This document shows positions 47,041 to 57,808 of a stretch of DNA of 64,000 nt, piece by piece. The notes under the pieces were generated by a model that was not told the DNA's origin, made no database searches, and worked only from the letters and a program-made list of their open reading frames with translations. The stretch lies in assembly GCF_007750395.1 (NCBI RefSeq), contig NZ_CP036281.1:223211-287210 (forward strand), written 5' to 3'. The first letter of the stretch is position 1, and each line of letters opens with the position of its first letter. The translations under genes and the position numbers were made by a program. Source of the stretch: Polystyrenella longa. Lineage in GTDB: Bacteria; Planctomycetota; Planctomycetia; Planctomycetales; Planctomycetaceae.

Positions 47041-47082
47041 GGGACACACTCTCACAATGGAGAGTGTGTCCCTTTTTGTTTT
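47041..47082 (+). terminator. Strong rho-independent terminator
   Basis: Bases 47041-47053 pair perfectly with 47060-47072 (13 bp) around a six-base loop, followed by TTTTTGTTTTT. It lies 200 bp after the Trm112-like gene with no gene between, and 32 bp before the methyltransferase start. It could end the Trm112 transcript or a small RNA from 46842 onward. Confidence 0.9.
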
Positions 47083-47113
47083 TGTCTGGAACGCTTCCCC
47101 TTGGGAGAAACTG

Positions 47114-47860
47114 ATGTACCGACTATCGTTCGTCGTGTTAACAGGCCTGCTTGCTTGCCTCCTGATGGTTCCATCCGATCTGCTCGCGGAAGAAGCGATC
47201 GCGGAAAACGAACGTTACTCGTTCCAGGAAGAACATGATCAATACGGTTCAGGCAAGTTCTATCAAGGGCGAGAAATCGCCCGCGTGATGAGCTGGCACG
47301 GAATCGACTGGTTGGAACGGGACGAACGCGAAGAGGAAGAACGTCTCTCGTTAATGATCGAGGCCCTCAAGCTCAAACCGGGCATGATGGTCGCCGACAT
47401 CGGTGCTGGATCGGGAGTCATTACCCGCGCTGTGGCACCTCTGGTGCAACCGGAGGGCAAAGTCTTCGCCCTCGACATTCAGAAACAGATGCTTGACGCG
47501 CTCGAAATTAAAATGAAAGAGTTGAAGATCGACAACGTGGTGCCGATTCTGGGAACCGAAGACGATCCCAACCTCGAACCGGATAGTATTGATGTCGCCT
47601 TCATGGTGGATGTCTATCACGAGTTCAGTTATCCCTACGAGATGACACTCGCACTGGCCAAGTCGCTGAAACCGGGGGGCCGACTGGTCTTCGTGGAATA
47701 CCGGAAGGAAGACCCCAAGGTTCCCATTCTGGAAGTTCACAAAATGAGCGTGAAGCAGGTCCGGAAAGAAATGGCACAACCCGAATTCGGCCTGAAATGG
47801 AAAGAGACAATCGACGTTCTACCCCGCCAGCACATCATTATCTTTGAACGCATCAAGTAA
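47114..47860 (+). CDS. Class I SAM-dependent methyltransferase with N-terminal signal peptide
   Basis: About 248 residues. The SAM-binding motif I is VADIGAGSGVITRAV, followed by the acidic FALDIQ strand and the DVAFMVDVYHEF post-motif; KPGGRLVFVEY is motif III. Overall it resembles UbiE-like enzymes. The oddity is the first ~30 residues, LSFVVLTGLLACLLMVPSDL then LAEEA, which look like a cleavable signal peptide. An exported SAM enzyme would lack cofactor supply outside the cytoplasm unless planctomycete compartments differ. The frame opens at 47057 inside a terminator; GGGAGAAA before ATG 47114 fixes the start. A CPBP protease gene follows 44 bp later. Confidence 0.88.
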   Translation: MYRLSFVVLTGLLACLLMVPSDLLAEEAIAENERYSFQEEHDQYGSGKFYQGREIARVMSWHGIDWLERDEREEEERLSLMIEALKLKPGMMVADIGAGSGVITRAVAPLVQPEGKVFALDIQKQMLDALEIKMKELKIDNVVPILGTEDDPNLEPDSIDVAFMVDVYHEFSYPYEMTLALAKSLKPGGRLVFVEYRKEDPKVPILEVHKMSVKQVRKEMAQPEFGLKWKETIDVLPRQHIIIFERIK

Positions 47861-47904
47861 GCGAACGGACACGCGAATTGGATTCATCATCACAGGACAA
47901 ACGG

Positions 47905-48627
47905 ATGCTCGAAGAGGAATCGGAACTGTTACCGGAAACGGAACAAAGCGAACCGGTCGCAGAACACCACGAACGACCCATCGCTCCCGTCCGTCCCGAT
48001 CCAGAAGAAGCCAGCCGGAACTTTCTGGGAACGGCCTACCGGATTCAGGTCGGCATGATCCTCATCGGGTTGGCGATTGGAGGATTCCTCGCCCGGCCTC
48101 CGTGGGAGCTGTTTGACTGGAATATCGAGGCCATCTTGTGGGGAACGCTGGGGACGATCCCGCTGGCGATACTCATGTTCGCCCTGGACTATATTCCTTA
48201 CGATGGATTGCGGCGGATCGAAGATCTACTCGTCAACAAAATCGCTCCCTTGGTGGGGGCAGCGACGATTAAAAAATTATTCCTTCTCGCCCTGCTGGTT
48301 GGTTTAGGTGAAGAATTGATTTTTCGCGGCATTGTTCAGAACTTTCTGATGACGACGATGAACGTGCACTACGCGATTCTCCTTTCCAGCATTCTCTTCG
48401 CCTTCTGCCATTTCATTTCCCCGACATACATTATTCTGGTCTTCGGCGTCAGTCTGTACCTCGGTTACTCCGCCATCGGTTTCAGTTCGGAAGGAGAACT
48501 TAACCTGGTTCCCCCCGTATTGATTCACACGTTCTACGACTTCTTCGCGTTTGTGTACATATTGAAGAAGCATCGCGACAAGGTGAAGAGCAAAGCGGAT
48601 ATGGATGCTGGCGCGAATGAGGAATGA
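47905..48627 (+). CDS. CPBP-family intramembrane metalloprotease
   Basis: About 240 residues. After an acidic N-terminus come several hydrophobic helices (roughly 45-65, 80-100, 130-150, 165-185, 190-215). The catalytic motifs are LVGLGEELIFRGIVQ (EE..R) and ILFAFCHFI, with a later PPVLIHTFYDFF histidine and aspartate. Family members cleave membrane substrates (Rce1-like) or process peptides. TTG at 47878 is an alternative start, but AGGA seven bases before ATG 47905 favours the latter. It follows the methyltransferase by 44 bp, recalling prenyl-protein processing where an Rce1-like protease and a methyltransferase act together, but this is only an analogy. Confidence 0.88.
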   Translation: MLEEESELLPETEQSEPVAEHHERPIAPVRPDPEEASRNFLGTAYRIQVGMILIGLAIGGFLARPPWELFDWNIEAILWGTLGTIPLAILMFALDYIPYDGLRRIEDLLVNKIAPLVGAATIKKLFLLALLVGLGEELIFRGIVQNFLMTTMNVHYAILLSSILFAFCHFISPTYIILVFGVSLYLGYSAIGFSSEGELNLVPPVLIHTFYDFFAFVYILKKHRDKVKSKADMDAGANEE

Positions 48628-48657
48628 CTTGAACCTCGAATGCTTTTAATTAATGGC

Positions 48658-48867
48658 ACCCTTGGCATAGGGCTGATATAGCACCGTTCCCAATTCCAAG
48701 GGTGGCCCAGACGATCTCGCCAGAGTCGTCTGGGTTGCGGAGCAACACTAAAGTGTGGAATACAGCTCAACTGAAATAGCTTGCTGACCAACTCGCGCGG
48801 GTGGCGATACATGGCTTTGTGTACCTGCGGCATGCAGACAGCACTTCATGATTGTCTGGACCACCCT
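48658..48867. repeat. Structured intergenic repeat: hairpin unit B (+) and inverted degenerate unit C (-)
   Basis: An outer stem pairs ACCCTTGG (48658-48665) with 48696-48703. Unit B follows: 48706-48714 pairs with 48726-48734, with a bulged T at 48715, an inner CTC/GAG stem and a GCCA loop; a small TTGC-GGA-GCAA hairpin (48735-48745) abuts it. Unit C lies on the minus strand at 48867-48820: AGGGTGG then a similar CCAGACAAT stem; aligned with the unit at 53728 it matches 29 of 41 positions. B and C face each other across an 85-bp core, filling the gap between the CPBP and thiE-fusion genes. Confidence 0.7.
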
Positions 48868-48874
48868 GTGTGGC

Positions 48875-50464
48875 TTAGGATGGTGATGAATTCTTGGCAA
48901 ACATCTCCAATAATTTCTGCGTGACCTCGTGCGGTTTTTCTGCTCCGCAGATCGCTCCACTGATGGCCGCGCGGGTAGCTCCCGCTTCCAGAACCTGATT
49001 CAAGTTCTGAGCATTAATGCCGCCGATGGGGAACCAGGGGAGGGTGATTTCTGCGGCGACTTCTTTAATGTAGTCGAGCCCGGCGAACTCGGTGAACTGT
49101 TTGGTCGTGGTCGAGAAGGTCGGACCGACGCCGATGTAGTCGGCGCCTGACCGGACGGCCTGCCGGGCCTGATCGATGTTGTGGGTGGACAGTCCGATCA
49201 GTTTGCGGGCTCCCAGCATCTTGCGGGCTTCCTCGACGGGAAAATCATCCTGACCAAGGTGAACACCATCGGCGTCGACGGCAAGCGCTATGTCGGGACG
49301 GTCGTTGATGATCAGCAAAGCACCGGCGGCGTGTGTCCATTCGCGGACGCGCTTGGCGTGTTCAATCAGTTCCTGGGTTGGCATTTCTTTTTCTCGAATC
49401 TGGACGATTTTCAAACCTGCTTCGAGCGCGTCGCGAACAGCGGGGCCAGACCCGTGATGACAGAGCGATTCGGTCAGCAGCAAGTAGAGCGACGTACCCT
49501 GAAGGACATCGCGAGCGTGTAACAGGTTCATCAGAACTTTTTCCTGTTGATAAACCTGATACCGTATTTGCTCGAACTGGGGCGCCGATTCACGAGCGAC
49601 AACCTTACTCCATTCTTCCAATGTCCGTAGCGACTCCTGAAGCCGTTTGAAGTTTGCCGCGAGGACCGCCTCGCCCGATTCGCGTTGAAGTTCGCTGGGG
49701 GTAGAGATTGTGGTACCCACATCGCCCGTTGTGTTGCGGCTGGCGAGCAATTCATGTTGATCGAACTGGCTGCAGGCGGCAGTGAATCGATGGCGTAGCT
49801 CTTTGAACTCGCGCGATAAAAAAGTGTCGTCCAGAGTAAAACGGACATAATCTTCGATCACCCGCATGCCTTCCCGCGCCCGATTGGCGGCGGCGTCGAG
49901 TATGCGAAAAGTACTGGTGCGGGCTGAAGGAGTGGTGTCCGCGACGTGGAGTTGGACATCGACTTCGAGCGGTTCTGTTTCGAATCCAGACTGAGTGTCG
50001 AGTTCTGGTTCGAGCGTTTCCGGCTTCAGTCCATGCCGGTCGAGGATTTCTTTCACGGAACCGGGGTGATGGAGCAGACCCCACAAGAGATGTTCGGTCC
50101 CGATTTCGGCATGTCGCCCTAAAAAAGCGGCTCGTTGTTGGGCGACGAGCAGGGCGGAAGTCAGGGATTCGCTTTGCTCGACGGGCTCAATTGTTTCGGG
50201 AGATTCACTCGACACTTTCGCGGACAAATCGGCGGCCGCTTCCTCGGTGGCATACGGCTGATAAGGAGCGGGAAGAGACTCAATCGTTATCTGATATTGA
50301 CTGAGAATTTCTGTTGCCCGCGATTCATCCAGAATCAGGGCGGCCAGCAGCTGTTCTGTCGTCAGAATTTCCACTTTCAGCTGACACACAAGATGTTGTG
50401 CCAAGTGGAGTGTTCGCAGGGCACCTGCAGTAAGAAACTGTTCGGTGAATGGAAAATTAGGCAT
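48875..50464 (-). CDS. thiE: Thiamine-phosphate synthase with two N-terminal Clp_N-like repeats and a cyanobacterial-type ThiE extension
   Basis: 529 residues, far longer than ThiE alone (about 210). The C-terminal 325-525 is a complete ThiE: VQIREKE, NDRPDIALAVDADGVHLGQD, VGPTFSTTTK and FPIGGI, which joins HMP pyrophosphate and thiazole phosphate to make thiamine phosphate. Residues 183-320 (TFRILDAAANRAREGMRVIE) match the extension seen in cyanobacterial-type ThiE. Before this, about 10-60 and 101-151 resemble Clp_N repeats; the second, AEIGTEHLLWGLLHHPGSV, closely matches ClpC's YIGTEHILLGLVKEGSGV encoded next door. It is divergent from clpC. No TPP riboswitch is seen. The Clp_N part may bind a Clp protease adaptor or substrate site; that is inference. 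Confidence 0.9.
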   Translation of the reverse strand: MPNFPFTEQFLTAGALRTLHLAQHLVCQLKVEILTTEQLLAALILDESRATEILSQYQITIESLPAPYQPYATEEAAADLSAKVSSESPETIEPVEQSESLTSALLVAQQRAAFLGRHAEIGTEHLLWGLLHHPGSVKEILDRHGLKPETLEPELDTQSGFETEPLEVDVQLHVADTTPSARTSTFRILDAAANRAREGMRVIEDYVRFTLDDTFLSREFKELRHRFTAACSQFDQHELLASRNTTGDVGTTISTPSELQRESGEAVLAANFKRLQESLRTLEEWSKVVARESAPQFEQIRYQVYQQEKVLMNLLHARDVLQGTSLYLLLTESLCHHGSGPAVRDALEAGLKIVQIREKEMPTQELIEHAKRVREWTHAAGALLIINDRPDIALAVDADGVHLGQDDFPVEEARKMLGARKLIGLSTHNIDQARQAVRSGADYIGVGPTFSTTTKQFTEFAGLDYIKEVAAEITLPWFPIGGINAQNLNQVLEAGATRAAISGAICGAEKPHEVTQKLLEMFAKNSSPS

Positions 50465-50625
50465 TACGAGCGATTCTGTCGGAATTATCAGGAACAGGAG
50501 AGAAGGTCAGGTCGGGGTCGATGTTGCCTCAACAGCCTCGGAATACTAAAATTCGGTTGTCGCGGACGGATCAGCCCCTGACCCAGATTGCCAGTTTTAC
50601 CAGCCTCGGGTTGGTGAACCGGTGA

Positions 50626-50791
50626 TTTTGTCCTACCGGCAATCGATTATAATGGAGTAACCGGACGAGGCGGAAAAGTTCCGGTGGGTGATTCTCGGAA
50701 AAACGGAGAATCCACCACCCCTCATAAGGAGAGAACGTAAAATGAGTTGAGGACGATTTCCTGATCCGGGCGATCCTGTTGCGCCCGTTTT
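50626..50791 (+). promoter_or_regulatory. Putative clpC promoter and structured leader with a two-codon ORF
   Basis: TATAAT at 50648-50653 is a consensus -10; TTTTGT at 50626-50631 is a poor -35 at 16-bp spacing. Bases 50683-50696 pair with 50706-50719 (14 positions, two mismatched). AAGGAGAG (50726-50733) is eight bases before ATGAGTTGA (50742-50750), a Met-Ser-stop ORF. CGGGCG at 50767-50772 pairs with 50782-50787 and is followed by TTTT, resembling a weak attenuator. The clpC start is about 260 bp further on. Neither CIRCE nor a TPP riboswitch is recognisable in the whole 589-bp gap. Confidence 0.5.
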
Positions 50792-51053
50792 GTGTCGTCC
50801 TGTTTGCTCTGACCGACATAATCGATACACACCTGCCCGTCTGCCGGGTGCAAATGACGCACCTACTTGATTTGCAGGAGCTACCGAAAATAAGATTCAT
50901 CCTGCGGGAGGGAATAACCACGTTACTGGCCCTCCTTCAATAATTTGATGAAGACCGATTTTCGGGCGACTTCATACCACAGTTCACAAAAGTAAAATTG
51001 TCGGAACTTTCTGCTCAGGAAGAGACGGAAAAAAATCGGCAAGGGAGACTCGC

Positions 51054-53594
<2,541 letters not shown>

Positions 53595-53622
53595 GCGAAC
53601 TTGCTGCGTCAATCAATAACGA

Positions 53623-53660
53623 AGCCCCTGTCCGACTTAGTTGGATAGGGGCTTTTTTTT
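53623..53660 (+). terminator. Rho-independent terminator of clpC
   Basis: Bases 53623-53636 pair with 53640-53653 in a 14-bp stem with two G-T wobbles and a TTA loop; the T run extends to 53660. It begins 28 bp after the clpC stop. Confidence 0.94.
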
Positions 53661-53685
53661 GTGTTTGGAAGAGAACCACGAAAGA

Positions 53686-53695
53686 AACGAAACAA
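53686..53695. repeat. ACCACGAAAG motif, CACGAA-type repeat
   Basis: ACCACGAAAG followed by further ACGAAA/ACGA units after the clpC terminator, resembling sequences in the gaps at 24466-24575 and 46535-46598. Only short similarity supports it. Confidence 0.35.
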
Positions 53696-53727
53696 CACGA
53701 TAGAGAGTGCTTCTTAAGTCTGGTTAG

Positions 53728-53766
53728 CCCGGACAATCACGAAGTGTTGTCCGGGTCGCGAAGCGA
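53728..53766 (+). repeat. Structured intergenic repeat, unit A
   Basis: CCCGGACAA (53728-53736) pairs with 53747-53755, with a bulged T at 53737, an inner CAC/GTG stem and a GAA loop; TCGC-GAA-GCGA (53756-53766) follows directly. The architecture is the same as unit B at 48706-48745, and the two differ by four compensatory base-pair changes. The remaining bases to 53991 show no gene. Confidence 0.75.
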
Positions 53767-53991
53767 CAAGCGGTGCACGACGATTAGAAGTTTCTACCTC
53801 GCGACTTACCTTCTCGTTCAGAATCATTATCCAAACGGAGCCATCGCGGAAACCTTAAAATAAAATGTTTCCCTGTTAGTCAACAGGTCTGATGCCTGTA
53901 GCCTGCCACATCCAATGTGTTTTACAATATTCTTGTGATTATGGTGGAGCACTTTTATTAGTCGAAGACCTGAGAAAGAGACAATCTACTT

Positions 53992-55365
53992 ATGAGATAC
54001 TGGATTTTAGCGACTGTCATTATCGTTGGGTTTAACAATACCTCTCAAAGTGCGGAGCCTGTCGAGATTGGTAGTCGACTGGAGCTGTTCGTCGATGATC
54101 ACCTTGTGGAATCCACTGAGGGAGATATTCAACAGGTCGTACAGAATCCTGAACCTAAGGAAGTCGTGTATGTTCATGATCAAGTCTGGGGCGGGAACAT
54201 TTGCGCTTACTACACGGTATTTCAGGACGGTGAGACTTACCGTATGTACTTTCGATCGGCGCAATACACGAAAGATAAACCCTCCGATCCCAGCTGGGCG
54301 TTCGCGGTCTGTGCGGTAAGTGAAGATGGCGTTCATTGGACGGATCCCAATCTGGGAATGGTCACCTGGAGAGGAAGTGATGAAAACAACATTCTTCGTT
54401 TCGAAGATGGGTTCAAGGGGAACGCGTATCACAACTTCACCGTGTTTCGAGACAACAATCCGGCAACCTTGCCAGAAGCCCGCTACAAAGGAGTTGGTGG
54501 GCTCGGGCATGGTCTACTGGGATATCAGTCACCCGATGCCATTCATTGGGAGAAAGTTCAGGAGAAGCCGATCATCACGAATGGAAAATTCGATTCGCAA
54601 AATCTGGTTTTCTGGGACTCCGATCGAAATGAGTACCGGGCCTACTGGAGATATTCCCCTGATGGCAAACTTCGATTGATCCGCACGGCGACTTCCCCAG
54701 ACTTTCTTACTTGGGAGAACGAACACAACGTGACATTCACGGAGGGGTTGGAACAAAATAACCTCTACACCAGTGCTGTCCAGAAATACTTTCGCGCTCC
54801 TCACCTGTTCATTGCTTTCCCGACGAAATTCTTTCCTGAGACGGAACAGGTTGAGCCCATCTTTATGTCCAGTCGCGATGGCGTCCAATTTCACCCTCTT
54901 ACCGGCGCTGTCATTCCTCGTTCCGCCCCCAAGGATCGCGATTTGAATCGCAGTAACTACATGGCATGGGGGATGGTTCAACTACCAGGTCAGCCCAATG
55001 AGATCTCGGTTTACGGAACAGAGAATTATTTTCAGTCCACGCCAAGTCGAGTTCGTCGCTTTGTGTTTCGCCTGGATGGATTTGTCGCTCTGCATGGTGG
55101 AGAAGCTGGCGGCCAACTGCTCACCAAGCCGTTACAGTACACGGGCAAGAAGCTTCTTTTAAATTCAGTGGTCCCCGAGGGAGGTACACTTGAAGTCGAA
55201 GTCCTGGACCAATCTGGATCCGTGGTGGGTGTTTCAAACCCGATTGTTGGCGACTCGATCGACGCAGCCGTCAGTTGGAAACAGGATCCCCAACTGAGCG
55301 AAGGCATTGTCCAACTCCGCTTCAACATCACAAACGCAGACGTCTTCTCTTTCCGCTTCAATTGA
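53992..55365 (+). CDS. Secreted five-bladed-propeller glycosidase-like protein, copy 1
   Basis: 457 residues. A signal peptide (about 1-20, ending near SQSAEP) precedes a beta-propeller of the GH43/GH32-like fold, seen as repeated blade motifs: LFVDDHLVE, YRMYFRSA, AVSEDGVHWTDPNLG, RYKGVGG, QSPDAIHWEKV and YRAYWR. A C-terminal beta-sandwich follows (about 365-457). Such proteins are abundant in planctomycetes and thought to bind or cleave polysaccharides, but catalytic acids cannot be assigned with confidence. A paralogue lies at 57809. AGAAAGAGA precedes the ATG. Confidence 0.85.
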   Translation: MRYWILATVIIVGFNNTSQSAEPVEIGSRLELFVDDHLVESTEGDIQQVVQNPEPKEVVYVHDQVWGGNICAYYTVFQDGETYRMYFRSAQYTKDKPSDPSWAFAVCAVSEDGVHWTDPNLGMVTWRGSDENNILRFEDGFKGNAYHNFTVFRDNNPATLPEARYKGVGGLGHGLLGYQSPDAIHWEKVQEKPIITNGKFDSQNLVFWDSDRNEYRAYWRYSPDGKLRLIRTATSPDFLTWENEHNVTFTEGLEQNNLYTSAVQKYFRAPHLFIAFPTKFFPETEQVEPIFMSSRDGVQFHPLTGAVIPRSAPKDRDLNRSNYMAWGMVQLPGQPNEISVYGTENYFQSTPSRVRRFVFRLDGFVALHGGEAGGQLLTKPLQYTGKKLLLNSVVPEGGTLEVEVLDQSGSVVGVSNPIVGDSIDAAVSWKQDPQLSEGIVQLRFNITNADVFSFRFN

Positions 55366-55591
55366 TCAACTAAGTCATTTTCTCACAATAGGAATTAGAT
55401 GGTCATCAAAACGCCCGGCGGGCTCTGCTGGGCGGAGCTGGGTGAGAATCTCTGCTCCCGTCTTACGACACAAGTGTGAGCATCATACTACGTCAATAGA
55501 AGCCATCGCCTTCTTGTGTACATGCCCATCGATTTCCGTTACCGTAGAAGCGTGACAAGTTCCCTCCTTTTGTCTGCTTGAGATTGGTGAA

Positions 55592-56773
55592 ATGGAATCG
55601 ACTCCCTCTTATGCACGCATTCAGACGTTCTGTCTGGCCGTGATTGCTGCTGCCGTAATGATATACATGGTGTTCTGGCTCAGACCGGTACTGGTTCCGT
55701 TTGTGGTTGCTCTGTTCGTCGTCAGTGGCATTACGCCAATCCTGGAAGGTCTCGAAAAACGACTTGGTGTGAATCGAGTCATCGCCGCCGGAATCACCTT
55801 CCTGTTGGGGCTGGTTGTTATGGGCGCGCTGGGTCTTTGTATCTGGCTGTCTGTTTTGCAGATGGCCGAAAAAGGGACAGCCTACCGGGAACGTGTTCGG
55901 GATTTGGTGACCAAGGCACAAGTTGAACTGGACGGATTACTCAATAGATCTCCGTTTGGAAGTAAGACTGACGCTGAGAACCCCGAAGACATGGCATTGG
56001 TCGAGAGTGACGGGCCCGCGGGGACGATACCAGCGGGGGCGATACCAGCGGGGGCGATACCAGTGGGAACTTCTGATTCTGGATCCGGCACCGATGATCG
56101 GATGGACAAAATGCGGGAAGCGATCGATAGTTCGTTACGAACAATACTCTCCCAGTTGTCGTCGGAATTATTCGCACTGGTGACGACCAGTATCGTGGTG
56201 TTGATTTATGTTTTCTTTCTGTTGCTGGGCTCTGTCGGGGCGTCGAAGACTTCGGACTCATTCAGCCAGATCGATAATCAGGTTCGCAGTTATCTTTCGC
56301 TGAAGACGACGATTTCGATTATCACTGGAGGCATCTTTGGGATGACGCTCTGGTTGTTCGGCGTACCGATGGCATTGACTTTCGGGTTGCTCACATTTTT
56401 GCTGAACTTCATTCCCAACGTCGGACCGATCGTAGCGACGTTATTACCGCTGCCGTTTATTATTCTCAGTCCGGACGGTTCTCTCGAATGGATGCTCTCC
56501 GCCATCGCGGCGATCGCCGTGATTCAGGTGATCAGCGGGAACGTGGTCGAACCGAAAATTATGGGGTCGTCCTCCGACTTGCACCCGGTAGTAATCCTGC
56601 TCGCCCTGATGTTCTGGGGCATGATGTGGGGGATCACCGGTATGTTCCTGGCGACACCCATTACCGCGGGACTGAAGATCGTTTTTGAGCGGTTCGACTC
56701 GACGAAGCCGATTGCTGCGGTTCTGGCCGGACGATGGGATGCCGTAATGCCAAAGACCACAAGCACTGTTTAA
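55592..56773 (+). CDS. AI-2E family transporter (PerM/TqsA-like permease)
   Basis: 393 residues. Two N-terminal helices (about 10-55) and a third (about 65-90) precede a soluble segment and then four or five more helices. The typical family motif LLTFLLNFIPNVGPIVATLL and the later GNVVEPKIMGSSSDLHPVVI are clear. The family exports autoinducer-2 in E. coli (TqsA) or exchanges Na+/H+; the substrate here is unknown. Between helices three and four lies an inserted Gly/Ala/Pro stretch encoded by a 15-bp tandem repeat (56018-56062). It converges with the Crp gene, 29 bp between stops. Confidence 0.92.
   Translation: MESTPSYARIQTFCLAVIAAAVMIYMVFWLRPVLVPFVVALFVVSGITPILEGLEKRLGVNRVIAAGITFLLGLVVMGALGLCIWLSVLQMAEKGTAYRERVRDLVTKAQVELDGLLNRSPFGSKTDAENPEDMALVESDGPAGTIPAGAIPAGAIPVGTSDSGSGTDDRMDKMREAIDSSLRTILSQLSSELFALVTTSIVVLIYVFFLLLGSVGASKTSDSFSQIDNQVRSYLSLKTTISIITGGIFGMTLWLFGVPMALTFGLLTFLLNFIPNVGPIVATLLPLPFIILSPDGSLEWMLSAIAAIAVIQVISGNVVEPKIMGSSSDLHPVVILLALMFWGMMWGITGMFLATPITAGLKIVFERFDSTKPIAAVLAGRWDAVMPKTTSTV
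56018..56062 (+). repeat. Three 15-bp tandem repeats within the permease gene
   Basis: Units at 56018-56032, 56033-56047 and 56048-56062 (GCGGGGRCGATACCA) encode AGTIP, AGAIP, AGAIP. The second and third are identical. They lie in a cytoplasmic or periplasmic loop and are likely to vary in number between strains. Confidence 0.92.
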
Positions 56774-56802
56774 TCCAGTTGAAAATGCCAGGGACAAGTT
56801 GT

Positions 56803-57558
56803 TTACGCGCCGCCGCGGCTTTCTCTCAGGAGTCGATTTCCCAAGTCTTCTTCGTAGCGAACTCTGGGGACGGGGACATCAATGCTGTGCGCCAGCTTTT
56901 CGATATTGCGCAGGAGAAGTTGCCGGGAATGGACTTCGATTTGCCGTTCGTTCTGAAGTTCTCCCAACAGGACGGTGACCGTCTCTCGGGTACTTCCAAT
57001 AATGCTGGCGAGATCCTGATGGGCAAGTTTGATGGTGATCAGCACTCCATCGGCCGTTTGACGACCATATTTCTCGGTCAATTCCAATAGCAGGTGTATG
57101 AGTCGATCCCGATTGGAGCGGAAGAGGAGCGATTTCAAGCGGCGTTCGATTCGTCGCCGGCGAAGTCCGAGAAGTTTGGTGACGCCCAGAGAGACTGACG
57201 CATGCTCTTCAGCCAGTTGTCGGAGTGCTTCGCTCGGAATCATGATGACAGACGAACTGACCATCGCTTCTGCGAATTCTTCGCGAGGGTTGTCGTCGAG
57301 AGCGGCGAGTTCACCGAAAATCTCTCCTGGTTCCATCAGCGAGAGGACGGCTTGTTTGCCTTCGCTGGTGATGTGATAGATTTTGATGCGACCGCTGGCA
57401 ACCATCAGGACGGAGTTACCCGCATCGGTAGGAAGATAAATCAGTTCACCCCGTTTGAATGGACGAACTTTCGATGTCTCTTCCAACCGCTTGATCTGTT
57501 CTTTGGTTAACCGTTCGAACAGTTCGCAATGATTGAGCGACCAGTATTTTTCAGCCAT
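56803..57558 (-). CDS. Crp/Fnr-family transcriptional regulator
   Basis: 251 residues. A cyclic-nucleotide-binding-like domain (about 12-130; RGELIYLPTDAGNSVLMVAS, GEIFGELAAL) is followed by the long dimer helix and a winged HTH (about 175-230; LAHQDLASIIGSTRETVTVL). There is no N-terminal cysteine set for an Fe-S cluster, and the PGEIFGELAAL loop resembles the cAMP-type phosphate-binding cassette without the complete Arg-Ser motif. The effector is unknown. A perfect inverted repeat 58-72 bp upstream may be an autoregulatory site. It converges with the permease gene. Confidence 0.93.
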   Translation of the reverse strand: MAEKYWSLNHCELFERLTKEQIKRLEETSKVRPFKRGELIYLPTDAGNSVLMVASGRIKIYHITSEGKQAVLSLMEPGEIFGELAALDDNPREEFAEAMVSSSVIMIPSEALRQLAEEHASVSLGVTKLLGLRRRRIERRLKSLLFRSNRDRLIHLLLELTEKYGRQTADGVLITIKLAHQDLASIIGSTRETVTVLLGELQNERQIEVHSRQLLLRNIEKLAHSIDVPVPRVRYEEDLGNRLLRESRGGA

Positions 57559-57615
57559 GCTGCTGTTACTCGCGGGCGATTCCCGGTGATCAGAGGGGGA
57601 AAGTTCCCCTCCCGT

Positions 57616-57630
57616 TATTCTCTGAGAATA
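57616..57630. promoter_or_regulatory. Inverted repeat TATTCTC-T-GAGAATA, possible operator
   Basis: A perfect 7-bp inverted repeat with a one-base centre, in the 250-bp divergent gap between the Crp-type gene and the second propeller gene. It is not the CRP (TGTGA) or FNR (TTGAT) consensus, but its symmetry and place suit a dimeric regulator. Confidence 0.5.
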
Positions 57631-57808
57631 GCCTTCGGCGATACCAGCGGCAAGGGGTGGACCTGATTCCGTACTCCTGTCTGGGGGGCAATTTATTCTT
57701 CAGGATCGAAACAGGGAGGGGGATTGGTTATAACAGGGTGAATAGGAATGATAAGAAAACAGTAGATGGAACTCGATTCAATACGGCTTGCCTGTGAGGA
57801 AACTGTTC

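Noticed and set aside
50742-50800. Possible TPP riboswitch (CCTGATCCGGG resembles part of the consensus)
   Set aside because: The CTGAGA-type P3 element and the remaining conserved core are missing, and the strand faces clpC rather than the ThiE fusion.
50465-51053. CIRCE or CtsR operator upstream of clpC
   Set aside because: No TTAGCACTC-N9-GAGTGCTAA or GGTCAAA-type repeat is present.
56018-56062. Short tandem repeats considered as CRISPR
   Set aside because: Units are contiguous with no spacers and lie in frame inside a gene.
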